DNA of 43,203 nt from Kitasatospora aureofaciens (GTDB lineage Bacteria; Actinomycetota; Actinomycetes; Streptomycetales; Streptomycetaceae), in assembly GCF_001188955.3 (NCBI RefSeq), contig NZ_JPRF03000052.1, positions 1 to 43,203 on the forward strand. The letters run 5' to 3'. The translations under genes and the position numbers were made by a program. The notes under the pieces were generated by a model, which had not been told where the DNA came from, ran no database searches, and was given only the letters and a program-made list of their open reading frames with translations. Of this stretch, positions 16,873 through 25,149 are shown one piece after another. The stretch's first letter is position 1, and every line of letters starts with the position of its first letter.

Positions 16873-18156
16873 TCAGGCCCTGACCCGCTCGGCGTGGTGG
16901 ACGGCCTCGTCCTCGATGTGCCGGGCCCGCGCGGCGCGCAGGCCGAACAGCATCTGCGGCACCAGCAGCAGCGCCAGGAAGCCCAGCGGCCCGTACCACC
17001 GGCCGGTGGCCTGGTAGATCCACCCGACCAGGATCGGGCCCGGGATGGAGATCAGGTAGCCGACGCCCTGGGCGAAGACGGACAGCTGCGCCACCCCGCC
17101 CGCGGTCCGGGCGCGCAGCCCGATCATGGTCAGCACCAGCGGGAAGGCGCAGTTGGACAGGCCCACCAGCACCGCCCAGACCCACGGCGCCCCGGCCGGG
17201 GCGAACGCCAGACCGGCGTACCCGGCGATGCCGAAGGAGGCCAGCACGACCACGAACAGCCGCTGGTCGCCGCGCCGGGCGGCCAGGTTGGGCAGCACGA
17301 AGGAGACCGGCACGCCGATCACCATGGTGACCGCGAGCAGCGCCCCGGAGGTGCCCTTGTCGATGCCGGAGTCCTGGAAGATCTTGGACAGGAAGCCCAT
17401 CACCACGTACGCGCCGGTGGCCTGGAGGCCGAAGTAGCCGGCCATCGCCCAGGCGGTGCGGCTGCGGGTGATCGGCAGCTTGGCGGGGGCGCCGGCACTC
17501 CCGGCGCGCTCGCCGCGCTCGCGCTTGGCGATCAGCACCGGCAGCCAGAGCACCAGGGCGAGCGCGCCCAGGCCGGCCCAGACGCCCAGGCCGTAGCGCC
17601 AGTCGCCACCGAGGGCGCTGGTCAGCGGCACGCTGACCAGCGCGGCCAGGGCGGTGCCCGCGGACAGCGCCATGGAGTACAGGCCGATCATCGGACCGAC
17701 CTTCTCCGGGAAGTACCGCTTGATCACCACCGGCAGCAGCACGTTGGAGACCGCCACTCCGGCCAGCGCGAGCGCGGTGAGCAGCAGGAACACCGCGGTG
17801 CCGCCGGCGAAGGAGCGGGCCAGCACGCCCGCGGTGATCGCGCCCATGCCGGCCGTGATCACCGCGATCGGGCCGATCCGGCGGGCCGCCGCGGGGGCGA
17901 GGAAGCCGAACAGCGCGAAGCACAGCGCCGGCACGGCGGCGAGCAGTCCGGCCAGCGTCGAGCTCATCCCGAGGTCGGCGCGGACGGGGTCGAGCAGCGG
18001 CCCGAGGCTGGTGACCACGGGACGGAGGTTGACGGCGGCGGCGGCGATCGCGACGGCGAACAGCACGCCGAGGTACTTGGCGGGGGCGGAGGGCCGCTCG
18101 GTCTGCGGCCGGGCACCGGTTCGTGGGGAGGCGGTGGTGTCTGCTGCGGGAGGCAT
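16873..18156 (-). CDS. MFS transporter, CynX/NimT type
   Basis: A 427-residue, twelve-helix major facilitator. The opening NLRPVVTSLGPLLDPVRADLGMS is characteristic of the CynX/NimT (cyanate/nitroimidazole) group. A central cytoplasmic loop near 220-235 (AKRERGERAGSAG) separates the two six-helix halves. The natural substrate is unknown; members export or import small organic anions or drugs. The ATG at 18156 is preferred over ATGs at 18165 and 18168: TATGAT (18169-18164, minus strand) is seven bases before it, so transcription would begin at about this codon. The other two lie within the -10 and operator. It is divergent from the GntR regulator, which probably controls it. Confidence 0.93.
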   Translation of the reverse strand: MPPAADTTASPRTGARPQTERPSAPAKYLGVLFAVAIAAAAVNLRPVVTSLGPLLDPVRADLGMSSTLAGLLAAVPALCFALFGFLAPAAARRIGPIAVITAGMGAITAGVLARSFAGGTAVFLLLTALALAGVAVSNVLLPVVIKRYFPEKVGPMIGLYSMALSAGTALAALVSVPLTSALGGDWRYGLGVWAGLGALALVLWLPVLIAKRERGERAGSAGAPAKLPITRSRTAWAMAGYFGLQATGAYVVMGFLSKIFQDSGIDKGTSGALLAVTMVIGVPVSFVLPNLAARRGDQRLFVVVLASFGIAGYAGLAFAPAGAPWVWAVLVGLSNCAFPLVLTMIGLRARTAGGVAQLSVFAQGVGYLISIPGPILVGWIYQATGRWYGPLGFLALLLVPQMLFGLRAARARHIEDEAVHHAERVRA

Positions 18157-18161
18157 GTGCG

Positions 18162-18178
18162 CCATCATAGAATGATGG
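18162..18178. promoter_or_regulatory. GntR operator over the MFS promoter
   Basis: CCATCAT-AGA-ATGATGG is a perfect 7-bp inverted repeat with a three-base centre. It covers the minus-strand -10 (TATGAT, 18169-18164) of the transporter gene and lies 100 bases before the GntR start. Another imperfect repeat (GGCA-TGATG-TGCC) lies near 18205. Placement and symmetry fit repression by the divergently encoded GntR protein. Confidence 0.65.
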
Positions 18179-18279
18179 GATGAATTGATGCACCTTGGAA
18201 TTGGCATGATGTGCCGATCGTTCATCCACCGGCCACCTCCCTCCAGGGGCCACCCACCCCGTAGCCGCAAGGAGTCCCC

Positions 18280-18954
18280 GTGGCGCTGTCCTCGCCGAGG
18301 CGCACCCCGCTGTCCGACCAGGTGATCGCGCAGCTGCGCGCCCAGATCACCTCCGGGGAGTGGCCCGTCGGCTCGCGCATCCCCACCGAGGCCGCCCTGG
18401 TCGAGCAGCTGGGAGTGGCCCGCAACACCGTCCGCGAGGCCGTCCGCGCCCTCGCCCACAACGGGCTGCTCGACATCCGCCAGGGCTCCGGCACGTACGT
18501 GCTCGCCACCAGCGAGCTCGCCGGGGTGATGCACCGCCGCTTCGCCGACGCCGACCAGGCGCAGGTGGCCGAACTGCGGGCGGCCCTGGAGACCTCCGCG
18601 GCCGGCCTGGCCGCGGTCCGCCGCACCGACCGGGACCTCGGCCTGCTGGAGGCCGCGCTGGAGCGGCGCGAGGCCGCCTGGCGCTCCGGCGACGCCGAGG
18701 ACTTCGTCCAGGCCGACGCCGCCTTCCACCAGGCCGTGGTGGCCGCCGCCCACAACGACGTGCTGCTGGCCGTCTACTCCGACCTCGGCGAGGTCACCCG
18801 CGAGCACCTGCGCAACGACGTCGGCCCCGAGCTGATCGCCGAGCGCTACATCGGCCACGACACCATCCGGGACGCCATCCGGGACGGCGACCCCCAGCGC
18901 GCCTCGGTCGAGGCCGGCCGGGCCATCGGCGCCTGCGCGACCGCGGAGGCGTGA
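18280..18954 (+). CDS. GntR-family regulator, FadR subfamily
   Basis: A 224-residue transcription factor. The winged HTH covers about 8-78 (PLSDQVIAQLRAQITSGEWPVGSRIPTE, VARNTVREAVRALAHNGLLDIRQGSGTYV). The all-helical FCD effector domain covers about 90-220, with metal/ligand residues in the pattern D-H-H-H (ADAAFHQAVVAAAHND, GHDTIRDAIRDGD). GTG start six bases after AAGGAG. It diverges from the MFS exporter gene, whose promoter carries a matching palindrome, so it is likely the local repressor, relieved by a small carboxylate-like ligand. Confidence 0.93.
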   Translation: MALSSPRRTPLSDQVIAQLRAQITSGEWPVGSRIPTEAALVEQLGVARNTVREAVRALAHNGLLDIRQGSGTYVLATSELAGVMHRRFADADQAQVAELRAALETSAAGLAAVRRTDRDLGLLEAALERREAAWRSGDAEDFVQADAAFHQAVVAAAHNDVLLAVYSDLGEVTREHLRNDVGPELIAERYIGHDTIRDAIRDGDPQRASVEAGRAIGACATAEA

Positions 18955-18985
18955 CCCGCGGTGACCCGCCCGCCCGCCGGAGAAC

Positions 18986-19028
18986 GCCGCTGCCCGGCAC
19001 CCCCTCGGAGGGGGTGCCGGGCAGCGGC
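18986..19028. terminator. Bidirectional terminator between gntR and fabI
   Basis: A perfect 19-bp stem (18986-19004 with 19010-19028) and the loop TCGGA. It lies between convergent stops at 18954 and 19041. This is the strongest hairpin in the window. Confidence 0.92.
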
Positions 19029-19040
19029 GGTGTCAACCGG

Positions 19041-19808
19041 TCAGGCGCCGATGGCGTGCAGGCCGCCGTCCACGTGGACGATCTCGCCGGTGGTCTTCGG
19101 GAACCACTCCGACAGCAGCGCGACGATGGCGCGGCCGGCCGGCTCCGGGTCGCTCAGGTCCCACTTCAGCGGGGAGCGGTGGTTCCAGGTGTCGGCCAGG
19201 TCGCCGAAGCCCGGGATGGACTTGGCGGCCATCGAGCCGAGCGGGCCGGCCGAGACCAGGTTGCAGCGGATGTCCCGCTCGCCCAGGTAGCGCGCCAGGT
19301 AGCGGTTGGTCGCCTCCAGCGCGGCCTTGGCCGGGCCCATCCAGTCGTACTGCGGCCAGGCGAACTGCGCGTCGAAGGTCAGGCCGACGACCGCGCCGCC
19401 GTCCTGCATCAGCGGCAGCAGCGCCATGGTCAGCGACTTCAGCGAGTACGCCGAGACGTGCATCGCGGTGGCCACGGACTCCCACGGGGTGTCCAGGAAG
19501 TTGCCGCCCAGTGCGTCCTGCGGGGCGAAGCCGATCGAGTGGACGATGCCGTCCAGGGTCGGCAGGGTCTCGCGGACCTGGTCGGCGATGCCGGCCAGGT
19601 GCTCCGGGTTGGAGACGTCCAGCTCCAGCACCTTGACCGGCTTCGGCAGCTTCTTGGCGATCCGCTCGGTCAGGCTCGGGCGCGGGAAGGCGGTGAGGAT
19701 GATCTCCGCGCCCTGCTCCTGGGCGAGCTTGGCGGCGTGGAACGCGATGGAGGACTCCATCAGCACGCCGGTGATCAGGATCCGCTTGCCCTCGAGGATT
19801 CCACTCAT
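19041..19808 (-). CDS. fabI: Enoyl-[acyl-carrier-protein] reductase, FabI/InhA type
   Basis: A 255-residue NADH-dependent enoyl-ACP reductase, the last step of each fatty-acid elongation cycle. It has the atypical SDR nucleotide motif GVLMESSIAFHAAKLAQEQGA (14-34), HSIGFAP near 90, and active site FDAQFAWPQYDWMGPAKAALE with the Y-x6-K pair. The Phe before the Tyr matches InhA rather than E. coli FabI. The C-terminus has TTGEIVHVDGG. It starts two bases after the fabG stop, so fabG-fabI is an operon, as in S. coelicolor (SCO1815-SCO1814 from memory). Confidence 0.97.
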   Translation of the reverse strand: MSGILEGKRILITGVLMESSIAFHAAKLAQEQGAEIILTAFPRPSLTERIAKKLPKPVKVLELDVSNPEHLAGIADQVRETLPTLDGIVHSIGFAPQDALGGNFLDTPWESVATAMHVSAYSLKSLTMALLPLMQDGGAVVGLTFDAQFAWPQYDWMGPAKAALEATNRYLARYLGERDIRCNLVSAGPLGSMAAKSIPGFGDLADTWNHRSPLKWDLSDPEPAGRAIVALLSEWFPKTTGEIVHVDGGLHAIGA

Positions 19809-19810
19809 GA

Positions 19811-20530
19811 TCAGTGACCCATGCCCAATCCGCCGTCGACGGGAATGACGGCTCCGGTGATGTACGCGGCCTCGTCCGACGAGAGGAACCGCACGGTGGA
19901 GGCGACCTCGGCGGGCGCCGCGTAGCGGCCCAGCGGCACGCCCGAGACGATCTCCGCGCGGCGCTCGTCGCTGAGCACGGCGGTCATGTCGGTGTCGACG
20001 AAGCCGGGGGCGACCACGTTGACGGTGATGTTGCGCGGGCCGAGCTCGCGCGCCAGCGAGCGGGCGAAGCCGACCAGGCCGGCCTTGGAGGCGGCGTAGT
20101 TGGCCTGGCCCGGCGAGCCGGAGAGGCCCACCACGGAGGAGATCAGCACCATGCGGCCCTTCTTGGCCCGCATCATCAGCTTCGACGCGCGCTTGACCAC
20201 CCGGAAGGTGCCGGTCAGGTTGGTGTCGACGACGGAGGTGAAGTCCTCCTCGGACATCCGCAGCAGCAGGGTGTCGTTGGTGATGCCCGCGTTGGCGACC
20301 AGCACCTCGACCGCGCCGTGCTTCTGCTCGATCTCGGTGAAGGCGGCGTCGACCTGCGCGGCGTCCGTGATGTCGCAGCGCACCGCGAGGACGTCGTACT
20401 TGGCCAGCGCCTCGGGCACCTCACCCGAGCGGCTGGTGACGGCCACCTTGTCGCCCGCTTCGGCGAAGGCCTGGGCGATCGCGAGGCCGATGCCCCGGTT
20501 TCCTCCGGTGACGAGAACCGAGCGGCTCAA
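19811..20530 (-). CDS. fabG: 3-oxoacyl-[acyl-carrier-protein] reductase
   Basis: A 239-residue NADPH-dependent ketoacyl-ACP reductase of the SDR family, preceding FabI in the same elongation cycle. TGGNRGIG (8-15), NAG in LVANAGIT and the catalytic SSVVGLSGSPGQANYAASKAG are all intact (Ser, Tyr, Lys). The C-terminal ITGAVIPVDGGLGMGH is typical of FabG. The likely start is TTG at 20530, with GAGAGG about seven bases upstream. A palindrome at 20570-20579 sits near the expected transcription start. Confidence 0.95.
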   Translation of the reverse strand: MSRSVLVTGGNRGIGLAIAQAFAEAGDKVAVTSRSGEVPEALAKYDVLAVRCDITDAAQVDAAFTEIEQKHGAVEVLVANAGITNDTLLLRMSEEDFTSVVDTNLTGTFRVVKRASKLMMRAKKGRMVLISSVVGLSGSPGQANYAASKAGLVGFARSLARELGPRNITVNVVAPGFVDTDMTAVLSDERRAEIVSGVPLGRYAAPAEVASTVRFLSSDEAAYITGAVIPVDGGLGMGH

Positions 20531-20847
20531 CGATCCACCTCTCTCCGTGTGTGAGCGTGTACGTCGGAGTGCGTACGCAGTGTGACGCTATCGGGCGGTC
20601 GGCGGCGGCGGCGAATCGGGCTCCCACAGCGCCGCACCTGCGGAACTGTCGCAATCCGACAATCCGCACCCGCAGCACCGGGCCCCCCGGGGCCGTCCGC
20701 CGCAGGCCGGAGCCCCGCCCGGATCGGGGCGGGCTGTCCGGGAACAACACGGGCGGGCGTGCCCGTTGCCCCCGTGGTGCGAACCGCCCCGGGGCCGGCC
20801 GTTACCCTTCCCCGAAGAGTCCCGGCGAGGAAACGAAGGCAGGGCGC
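20531..20847. promoter_or_regulatory. fabG promoter region with TGCGTACGCA palindrome
   Basis: This 317-base gene-free stretch separates the divergent fabG and metallo-hydrolase genes. For fabG (minus) it holds a -10-like TAGCGT (20590-20585) and, five bases downstream, the perfect 10-base palindrome TGCGTACGCA (20570-20579), with related GTGTACG at 20547-20553. For the hydrolase (plus) TACCCT lies near 20803-20808 and AAGG near 20836. The middle part is GC-rich and shows nothing else I can name. Confidence 0.45.
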
Positions 20848-21993
20848 ATGACCAAGGCACGGCCCGGGAGCACCCCCCGGCGCGGACGACTGCTGGCCCT
20901 CACCGCCCTGGCGGCGGGCCTTGGAGCCACCGCCTGGTCGCTGCGCGACCTGCCGGCGGCGTTCGGGCGCCGCCCGGACGGCGAGCGCGAGGAGCGGGTG
21001 CGCAACTCCCCCCAGTACCGCGACGGCGTCTTCCACAACGCGCCCTCGGAGTTGGCCCGGGCCGGCAGCACGCCGGACTTCGACCGCGACACCGTCCGCC
21101 GGATGCTGTTCCAGCGCGAGGGCCGCGTCCCGGCCCTCCCGGTGCCCACGATGCGCCCCGCCCCCGCGACCGGTCCGGCCGCCGAGGGGGTGGAGATCAC
21201 CTGGTACGGGCACGCCTCCGCGCTGGTGGAGATCGAGGGCTCGCGCGTCCTGCTCGACCCGGTCTGGAGCGACCGCTGCTCCCCCTCCGCCCACGTCGGC
21301 CCCAAGCGGCTGCACCCGGTGCCGGTCGAGCTGGAGGAACTGCCGCCGGTCGACGCGGTGCTGATCTCGCACGACCACTACGACCACCTCGACATGGCCA
21401 CCGTCAAGCGCCTGGTGCGCAGCCAGTCCGCGCCCTTCGCGGTGCCGCTGGGCATCGGCGGCCACCTGCGCCGCTGGGGCGTCCCCGAGCACCGGATCAT
21501 CGAGCTGGACTGGGACGAGACCTGCACCCTGGGCGAGCTGGTGCTCACCCTCACCTCCGCGCACCACTTCTCCGGCCGCGGCCTGACCCGCAACACCACC
21601 CTGTGGGGCTCCTGGGTGATCGCCGGCCCGAGCCGCAAGGTCTTCTACACCGGCGACTCCGGCTACTTCGAGGGCTACGCCCGGATCGGCGAGCAGCACG
21701 GCCCCTTCGACGCCGCCCTGGTGCAGATCGGCGCCTACGACGCGGCCTGGGCGGACATCCACATGACCCCCGAGGACGCCGTCCTCGCCCACCGGGATCT
21801 CGGCGCCGGGCTGCTGGTGCCGGTCCACTGGTGCACCTTCAACCTGGGCCTGCACCCGTGGGCCGAGCCGATCGAACGGCTGGTCAAGGAGGCCAAGACC
21901 CAGGCCGTCCCGCTGGCCGTCCCGCGCCCCGGCGAGCGGGTCGACGTGGACAACCCGCCGGAGCTGGACGGCTGGTGGGAGGCCGTCTCCTGA
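20848..21993 (+). CDS. Metallo-beta-lactamase-fold hydrolase, NAPE-PLD-like
   Basis: A 381-residue protein with an N-terminal hydrophobic segment (about 14-33, RLLALTALAAGLGATAWSL), likely a membrane anchor or uncleaved signal, then an MBL domain. Metal-binding residues are visible: HDHYDH (175-180), TSAHHFSGRG, YTGDSGYF and PVHWCTF near the end. The pattern of ITWYGHASALVEIEGSRVLLDPVWSDRCSP is that of the L-ascorbate-lactonase/NAPE-phospholipase D-like group, so lipid phosphodiester or lactone hydrolysis is possible. ATG start with AAGG upstream. It stands alone, upstream of the TldD gene. Confidence 0.9.
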   Translation: MTKARPGSTPRRGRLLALTALAAGLGATAWSLRDLPAAFGRRPDGEREERVRNSPQYRDGVFHNAPSELARAGSTPDFDRDTVRRMLFQREGRVPALPVPTMRPAPATGPAAEGVEITWYGHASALVEIEGSRVLLDPVWSDRCSPSAHVGPKRLHPVPVELEELPPVDAVLISHDHYDHLDMATVKRLVRSQSAPFAVPLGIGGHLRRWGVPEHRIIELDWDETCTLGELVLTLTSAHHFSGRGLTRNTTLWGSWVIAGPSRKVFYTGDSGYFEGYARIGEQHGPFDAALVQIGAYDAAWADIHMTPEDAVLAHRDLGAGLLVPVHWCTFNLGLHPWAEPIERLVKEAKTQAVPLAVPRPGERVDVDNPPELDGWWEAVS

Positions 21994-22159
21994 AAGGGAG
22001 TCCGACGGTTCCCACCGGGCGCGCGACGCCGGGGCCCTGGCCGAAACCGCAACGCACCGGGCCGAATACGCTGGCCGGAAACCCGGTGGACGGGAAATGA
22101 TGCGGTGCGGACGCCCCTGCGGCGCCCGCACCGCCACCCTCCGCGACCTGGGAGCCCGA

Positions 22160-23722
22160 TTGCCTCCGATCCCTCCGGCCGACACCGCCGGCGCCCCGCG
22201 CGAGCGCGCCGTCGACCCGCTGTTCCTCGCCCTCCCACTGCGCTCCCTCGCCGACGCCGCCCTCACCCGGGCCCGTCAACTGGGCGCCGGCCATGCCGAC
22301 TTCCGCCTGGAGCGGGTCCGCAGCGCCTCCTGGCGGCTGCGCGACGCCCGCCCGGCCGGCACCTCCGACAGCGTGCAGCTGGGCTTCGCCGTCCGGGTGC
22401 TGCTGGACGGCGCCTGGGGCTTCGCCGCCGGGGTGGACCTCACCCCCGAGGCCGCGGCGGAGGTCGCCGCCCAGGCCGTCGCGGTGGCCCGGCTCTCCGG
22501 CGGGATCAGCCGCGCGGCCGGCTCCACCGAGCGGGTCGAGCTGGCCGACGAGCCGGTCCACCGCGACGTCACCTGGGTCTCCTCGTACGAGGTCAACCCC
22601 TTCGAGGTGCCGGACGCCGAGAAGACCGCCCTGCTCGCCGAGCGCAGCTCCCGGCTGCTGGCCGCCCCGGGCGTCTCGCACGTCCAGGCCGCGCTGCTGA
22701 CGGTGCAGGAGAACAAGTTCTACGCCGACACCGCGGGCACCATGACGACCCAACAGCGGGTCCGGCTCTACTCCGACCTGGAGGCCACCTCGGTCGACGA
22801 GCGCACCGGCGCCTTCGACTCGATGCGCACCCTGGCCCCGCCGGTCGGCCGCGGGTACGAGTACCTGACCGGGAGCGAGTGGGACTGGGACGCGGAGCTC
22901 GCCGAACTGCCCGTCCTGCTGGCCGAGAAGATGAAGGCCCCGAGCGTCCGGGCCGGCCGGTACGACCTGGTCATCGACCCGTCCAACCTCTGGCTGACCA
23001 TCCACGAGTCGATCGGCCACGCCACCGAGCTGGACCGCGCGCTCGGCTACGAGGCCGCCTACGCCGGCACCTCCTTCGCCACCTTCGACCAGCTCGGCAG
23101 CCTCCGCTACGGCTCCGACCTGATGCACGTCACCGGCGACCGCACCGCCGAGCACGGCCTGTCCACCATCGGCTACGACGACGAGGGCGTCGCCACCCAG
23201 TCCTGGGACCTGATCCGGGACGGCGTCCTGGTCGGCTACCAACTCGATCGCGCAATGGCGAAGTTGAAGGGCTTCGGGCGCTCCAACGGCTGCGCCTTCG
23301 CGGACTCCCCCGCGCACGTCCCGGTCCAGCGGATGGCCAATGTCTCGCTCCGGCCCGCCGCCGACGGTCCCGACACCGAGGGCCTGTTCGCCGGGGTGGA
23401 GAACGGCCTGTACATCGTCGGCGACCGCTCCTGGTCGATCGACATGCAGCGCTACAACTTCCAGTTCACCGGCCAGCGCGCCTACGCCATCAAGAACGGC
23501 GAACTCGCCGGTCAGGTCAAGGACTTCGCCTACCAGGCCACCACCACCGACTTCTGGGGTTCGATGGCGGCGGTCGGCGGCCCGCAGACCTACGTCCTCG
23601 GCGGTGCCTTCAACTGCGGCAAGGCGCAGCCCGGCCAGGTCGCGGCGGTCAGCCACGGCTGCCCGTCGGCGCTGTTCCGCAACGTCAACGTGCTCAACAC
23701 CCAGCAGGAGGCGGGTCACTGA
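22160..23722 (+). CDS. tldD: TldD-type metalloprotease subunit
   Basis: A 520-residue TldD family protein, the catalytic half of the TldD-TldE (PmbA) heterodimeric metalloprotease. The metal site HESIGH gives the HExxxH motif (282-287), followed by conserved ELDRALGYEAAYAGTSF. The C-terminal domain has QLDRAM, SDMQ-like SIDMQRYNFQFTG and the conserved GGAFNCGKAQPGQ. The best start is the TTG at 22160, five bases after GGGAG; an upstream ATG at 22097 would add 21 poorly conserved residues. It overlaps the next gene by one base (TGATG), so the subunits are coupled. In other bacteria the pair trims peptides such as microcin B17 and CcdA; the substrate here is unknown. Confidence 0.93.
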   Translation: MPPIPPADTAGAPRERAVDPLFLALPLRSLADAALTRARQLGAGHADFRLERVRSASWRLRDARPAGTSDSVQLGFAVRVLLDGAWGFAAGVDLTPEAAAEVAAQAVAVARLSGGISRAAGSTERVELADEPVHRDVTWVSSYEVNPFEVPDAEKTALLAERSSRLLAAPGVSHVQAALLTVQENKFYADTAGTMTTQQRVRLYSDLEATSVDERTGAFDSMRTLAPPVGRGYEYLTGSEWDWDAELAELPVLLAEKMKAPSVRAGRYDLVIDPSNLWLTIHESIGHATELDRALGYEAAYAGTSFATFDQLGSLRYGSDLMHVTGDRTAEHGLSTIGYDDEGVATQSWDLIRDGVLVGYQLDRAMAKLKGFGRSNGCAFADSPAHVPVQRMANVSLRPAADGPDTEGLFAGVENGLYIVGDRSWSIDMQRYNFQFTGQRAYAIKNGELAGQVKDFAYQATTTDFWGSMAAVGGPQTYVLGGAFNCGKAQPGQVAAVSHGCPSALFRNVNVLNTQQEAGH

Positions 23723-25119
23723 TGACCGCGATGCAGCCCCACGAACTCGTCGAGCTGGCACTCGGCCTCTCCCGCACCGACGGCTGCGTGGTGATCGCCG
23801 ACGAGGAGTCCACCGCCAACCTGCGCTGGGCCGGCAACGCCCTGACCACCAACGGCGTCACCCGCGGCCGCCGCCTCACCGTGATCGCCACCGTCGCCGG
23901 CGCCGAGGGCACCGCCTCCGGCGTGGTCTCGCGCGAGGCCGTCACCGCCGAGGACGTCGAGGGCCTGGTGCGGGCCGCCGAGGAGGCCGCCCGCGCGGCC
24001 GGCCCCGCCGAGGACGCCCAGCCGCTGGTCGCCGACCGGCCGCAGTCCCCGGACTTCACCGCGCCGCCCGCGGAGACCTCGATCGAGGTGTTCGACGCCT
24101 TCGGCCCCGCCCTCGGCGAGGCCTTCGCCCGCGCCGCCGCCCGGGGCGAACTGCTATACGGCTTCGCCCGCCACGAGGTCACCACCAGCTACCTCGGCAG
24201 CTCCACCGGCCTGCGGCTGCGCCACGACCAGCCCACCGGCATGGTCGAGATCAACGGCAAGACGGCCGACCTCACCGGCTCGGCCTGGGTCGGCGCCGCC
24301 ACCCGGGACTTCACCGACATCGACGTCCCGGCCCTGCACGCCGAGCTCACCAAGCGCCTCGGCTGGGGCGCCCGCAAGGTCGATCTGCCGGCCGGACGGT
24401 ACGAGACGCTGCTGCCGCCCTCGGCCGTCGCCGACCTGATGATCTACCTCCACTGGTCCTCCGGCGGCCGGGACGCCCACGAGGGCCGGACGGTCTTCTC
24501 CAAGCCCGGCGGCGGCACCCGGCTCGGCGACAAGCTCGCCGGCCTGCCGCTGACCCTGCGCGCCGACCCGGACGAACCCGGCCTGGAGGCCGCCCCGTTC
24601 GTGCTGGCGCACAGCTCCGGCGGCGACGTCTCGGTCTTCGACAACGGCGCGCCGATCACGGCCACCGACTGGATCCGCGACGGCGTGCTGACCGATCTGA
24701 TCACCAGCCGCCACGCGGCCGGCCTCACCGGCCTGCCGCTGCGCCCGGCGGTCGACAACCTGGTGCTGGAGACGGCCGACCAGGAGTCCGCGCCGACCCT
24801 GGACGAGATGATCGCCCGCACCGAGCGCGGCCTGCTGCTCACCTGCCTCTGGTACATCCGCGAGGTGGACCCGGCGACGCTGCTGCTCACCGGCCTCACC
24901 CGGGACGGCGTCTACCTGGTGGAGAACGGCGAAGTGGTCGGCGCGGTGAACAACTTCCGGTTCAACGAGTCCCCGGTCGACCTGCTCGGCCGGATCACCG
25001 AGGCGGGCCGCACCGAGCGCTGCCTGCCGCGCGAGTGGAGCGACTACTTCACCCGCACCGCGATGCCACCCGTGCGTGTCGCGGACTTCAACATGAGTTC
25101 GGTCAGCCAGGCCTCATAG
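23722..25119 (+). CDS. TldE/PmbA-type metalloprotease subunit
   Basis: A 465-residue TldD/PmbA-family protein without an HExxxH motif, as expected for the non-catalytic TldE subunit that completes the substrate cleft. Characteristic parts are VIADEESTANLRWAGNALTTNG (about 18-39), the middle GRYETLLPPSAVADLMIYLHWSSGG where TldD would carry its metal histidines, and the C-terminal VGAVNNFRFNESPVDLL. The start ATG overlaps the tldD stop. The next gene, kptA, begins 30 bases downstream on the same strand, so the three may share an mRNA. Confidence 0.92.
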   Translation: MTAMQPHELVELALGLSRTDGCVVIADEESTANLRWAGNALTTNGVTRGRRLTVIATVAGAEGTASGVVSREAVTAEDVEGLVRAAEEAARAAGPAEDAQPLVADRPQSPDFTAPPAETSIEVFDAFGPALGEAFARAAARGELLYGFARHEVTTSYLGSSTGLRLRHDQPTGMVEINGKTADLTGSAWVGAATRDFTDIDVPALHAELTKRLGWGARKVDLPAGRYETLLPPSAVADLMIYLHWSSGGRDAHEGRTVFSKPGGGTRLGDKLAGLPLTLRADPDEPGLEAAPFVLAHSSGGDVSVFDNGAPITATDWIRDGVLTDLITSRHAAGLTGLPLRPAVDNLVLETADQESAPTLDEMIARTERGLLLTCLWYIREVDPATLLLTGLTRDGVYLVENGEVVGAVNNFRFNESPVDLLGRITEAGRTERCLPREWSDYFTRTAMPPVRVADFNMSSVSQAS

Positions 25120-25149
25120 TCGCTGGCCAACGGGGGGATAACGAAGAAC

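Noticed and set aside
22105..23721. Long N-terminal extension of the TldE frame back to 22105
   Set aside because: It runs through tldD in another frame with Arg/Pro-rich sequence; TldE starts at the ATG overlapping the tldD stop.
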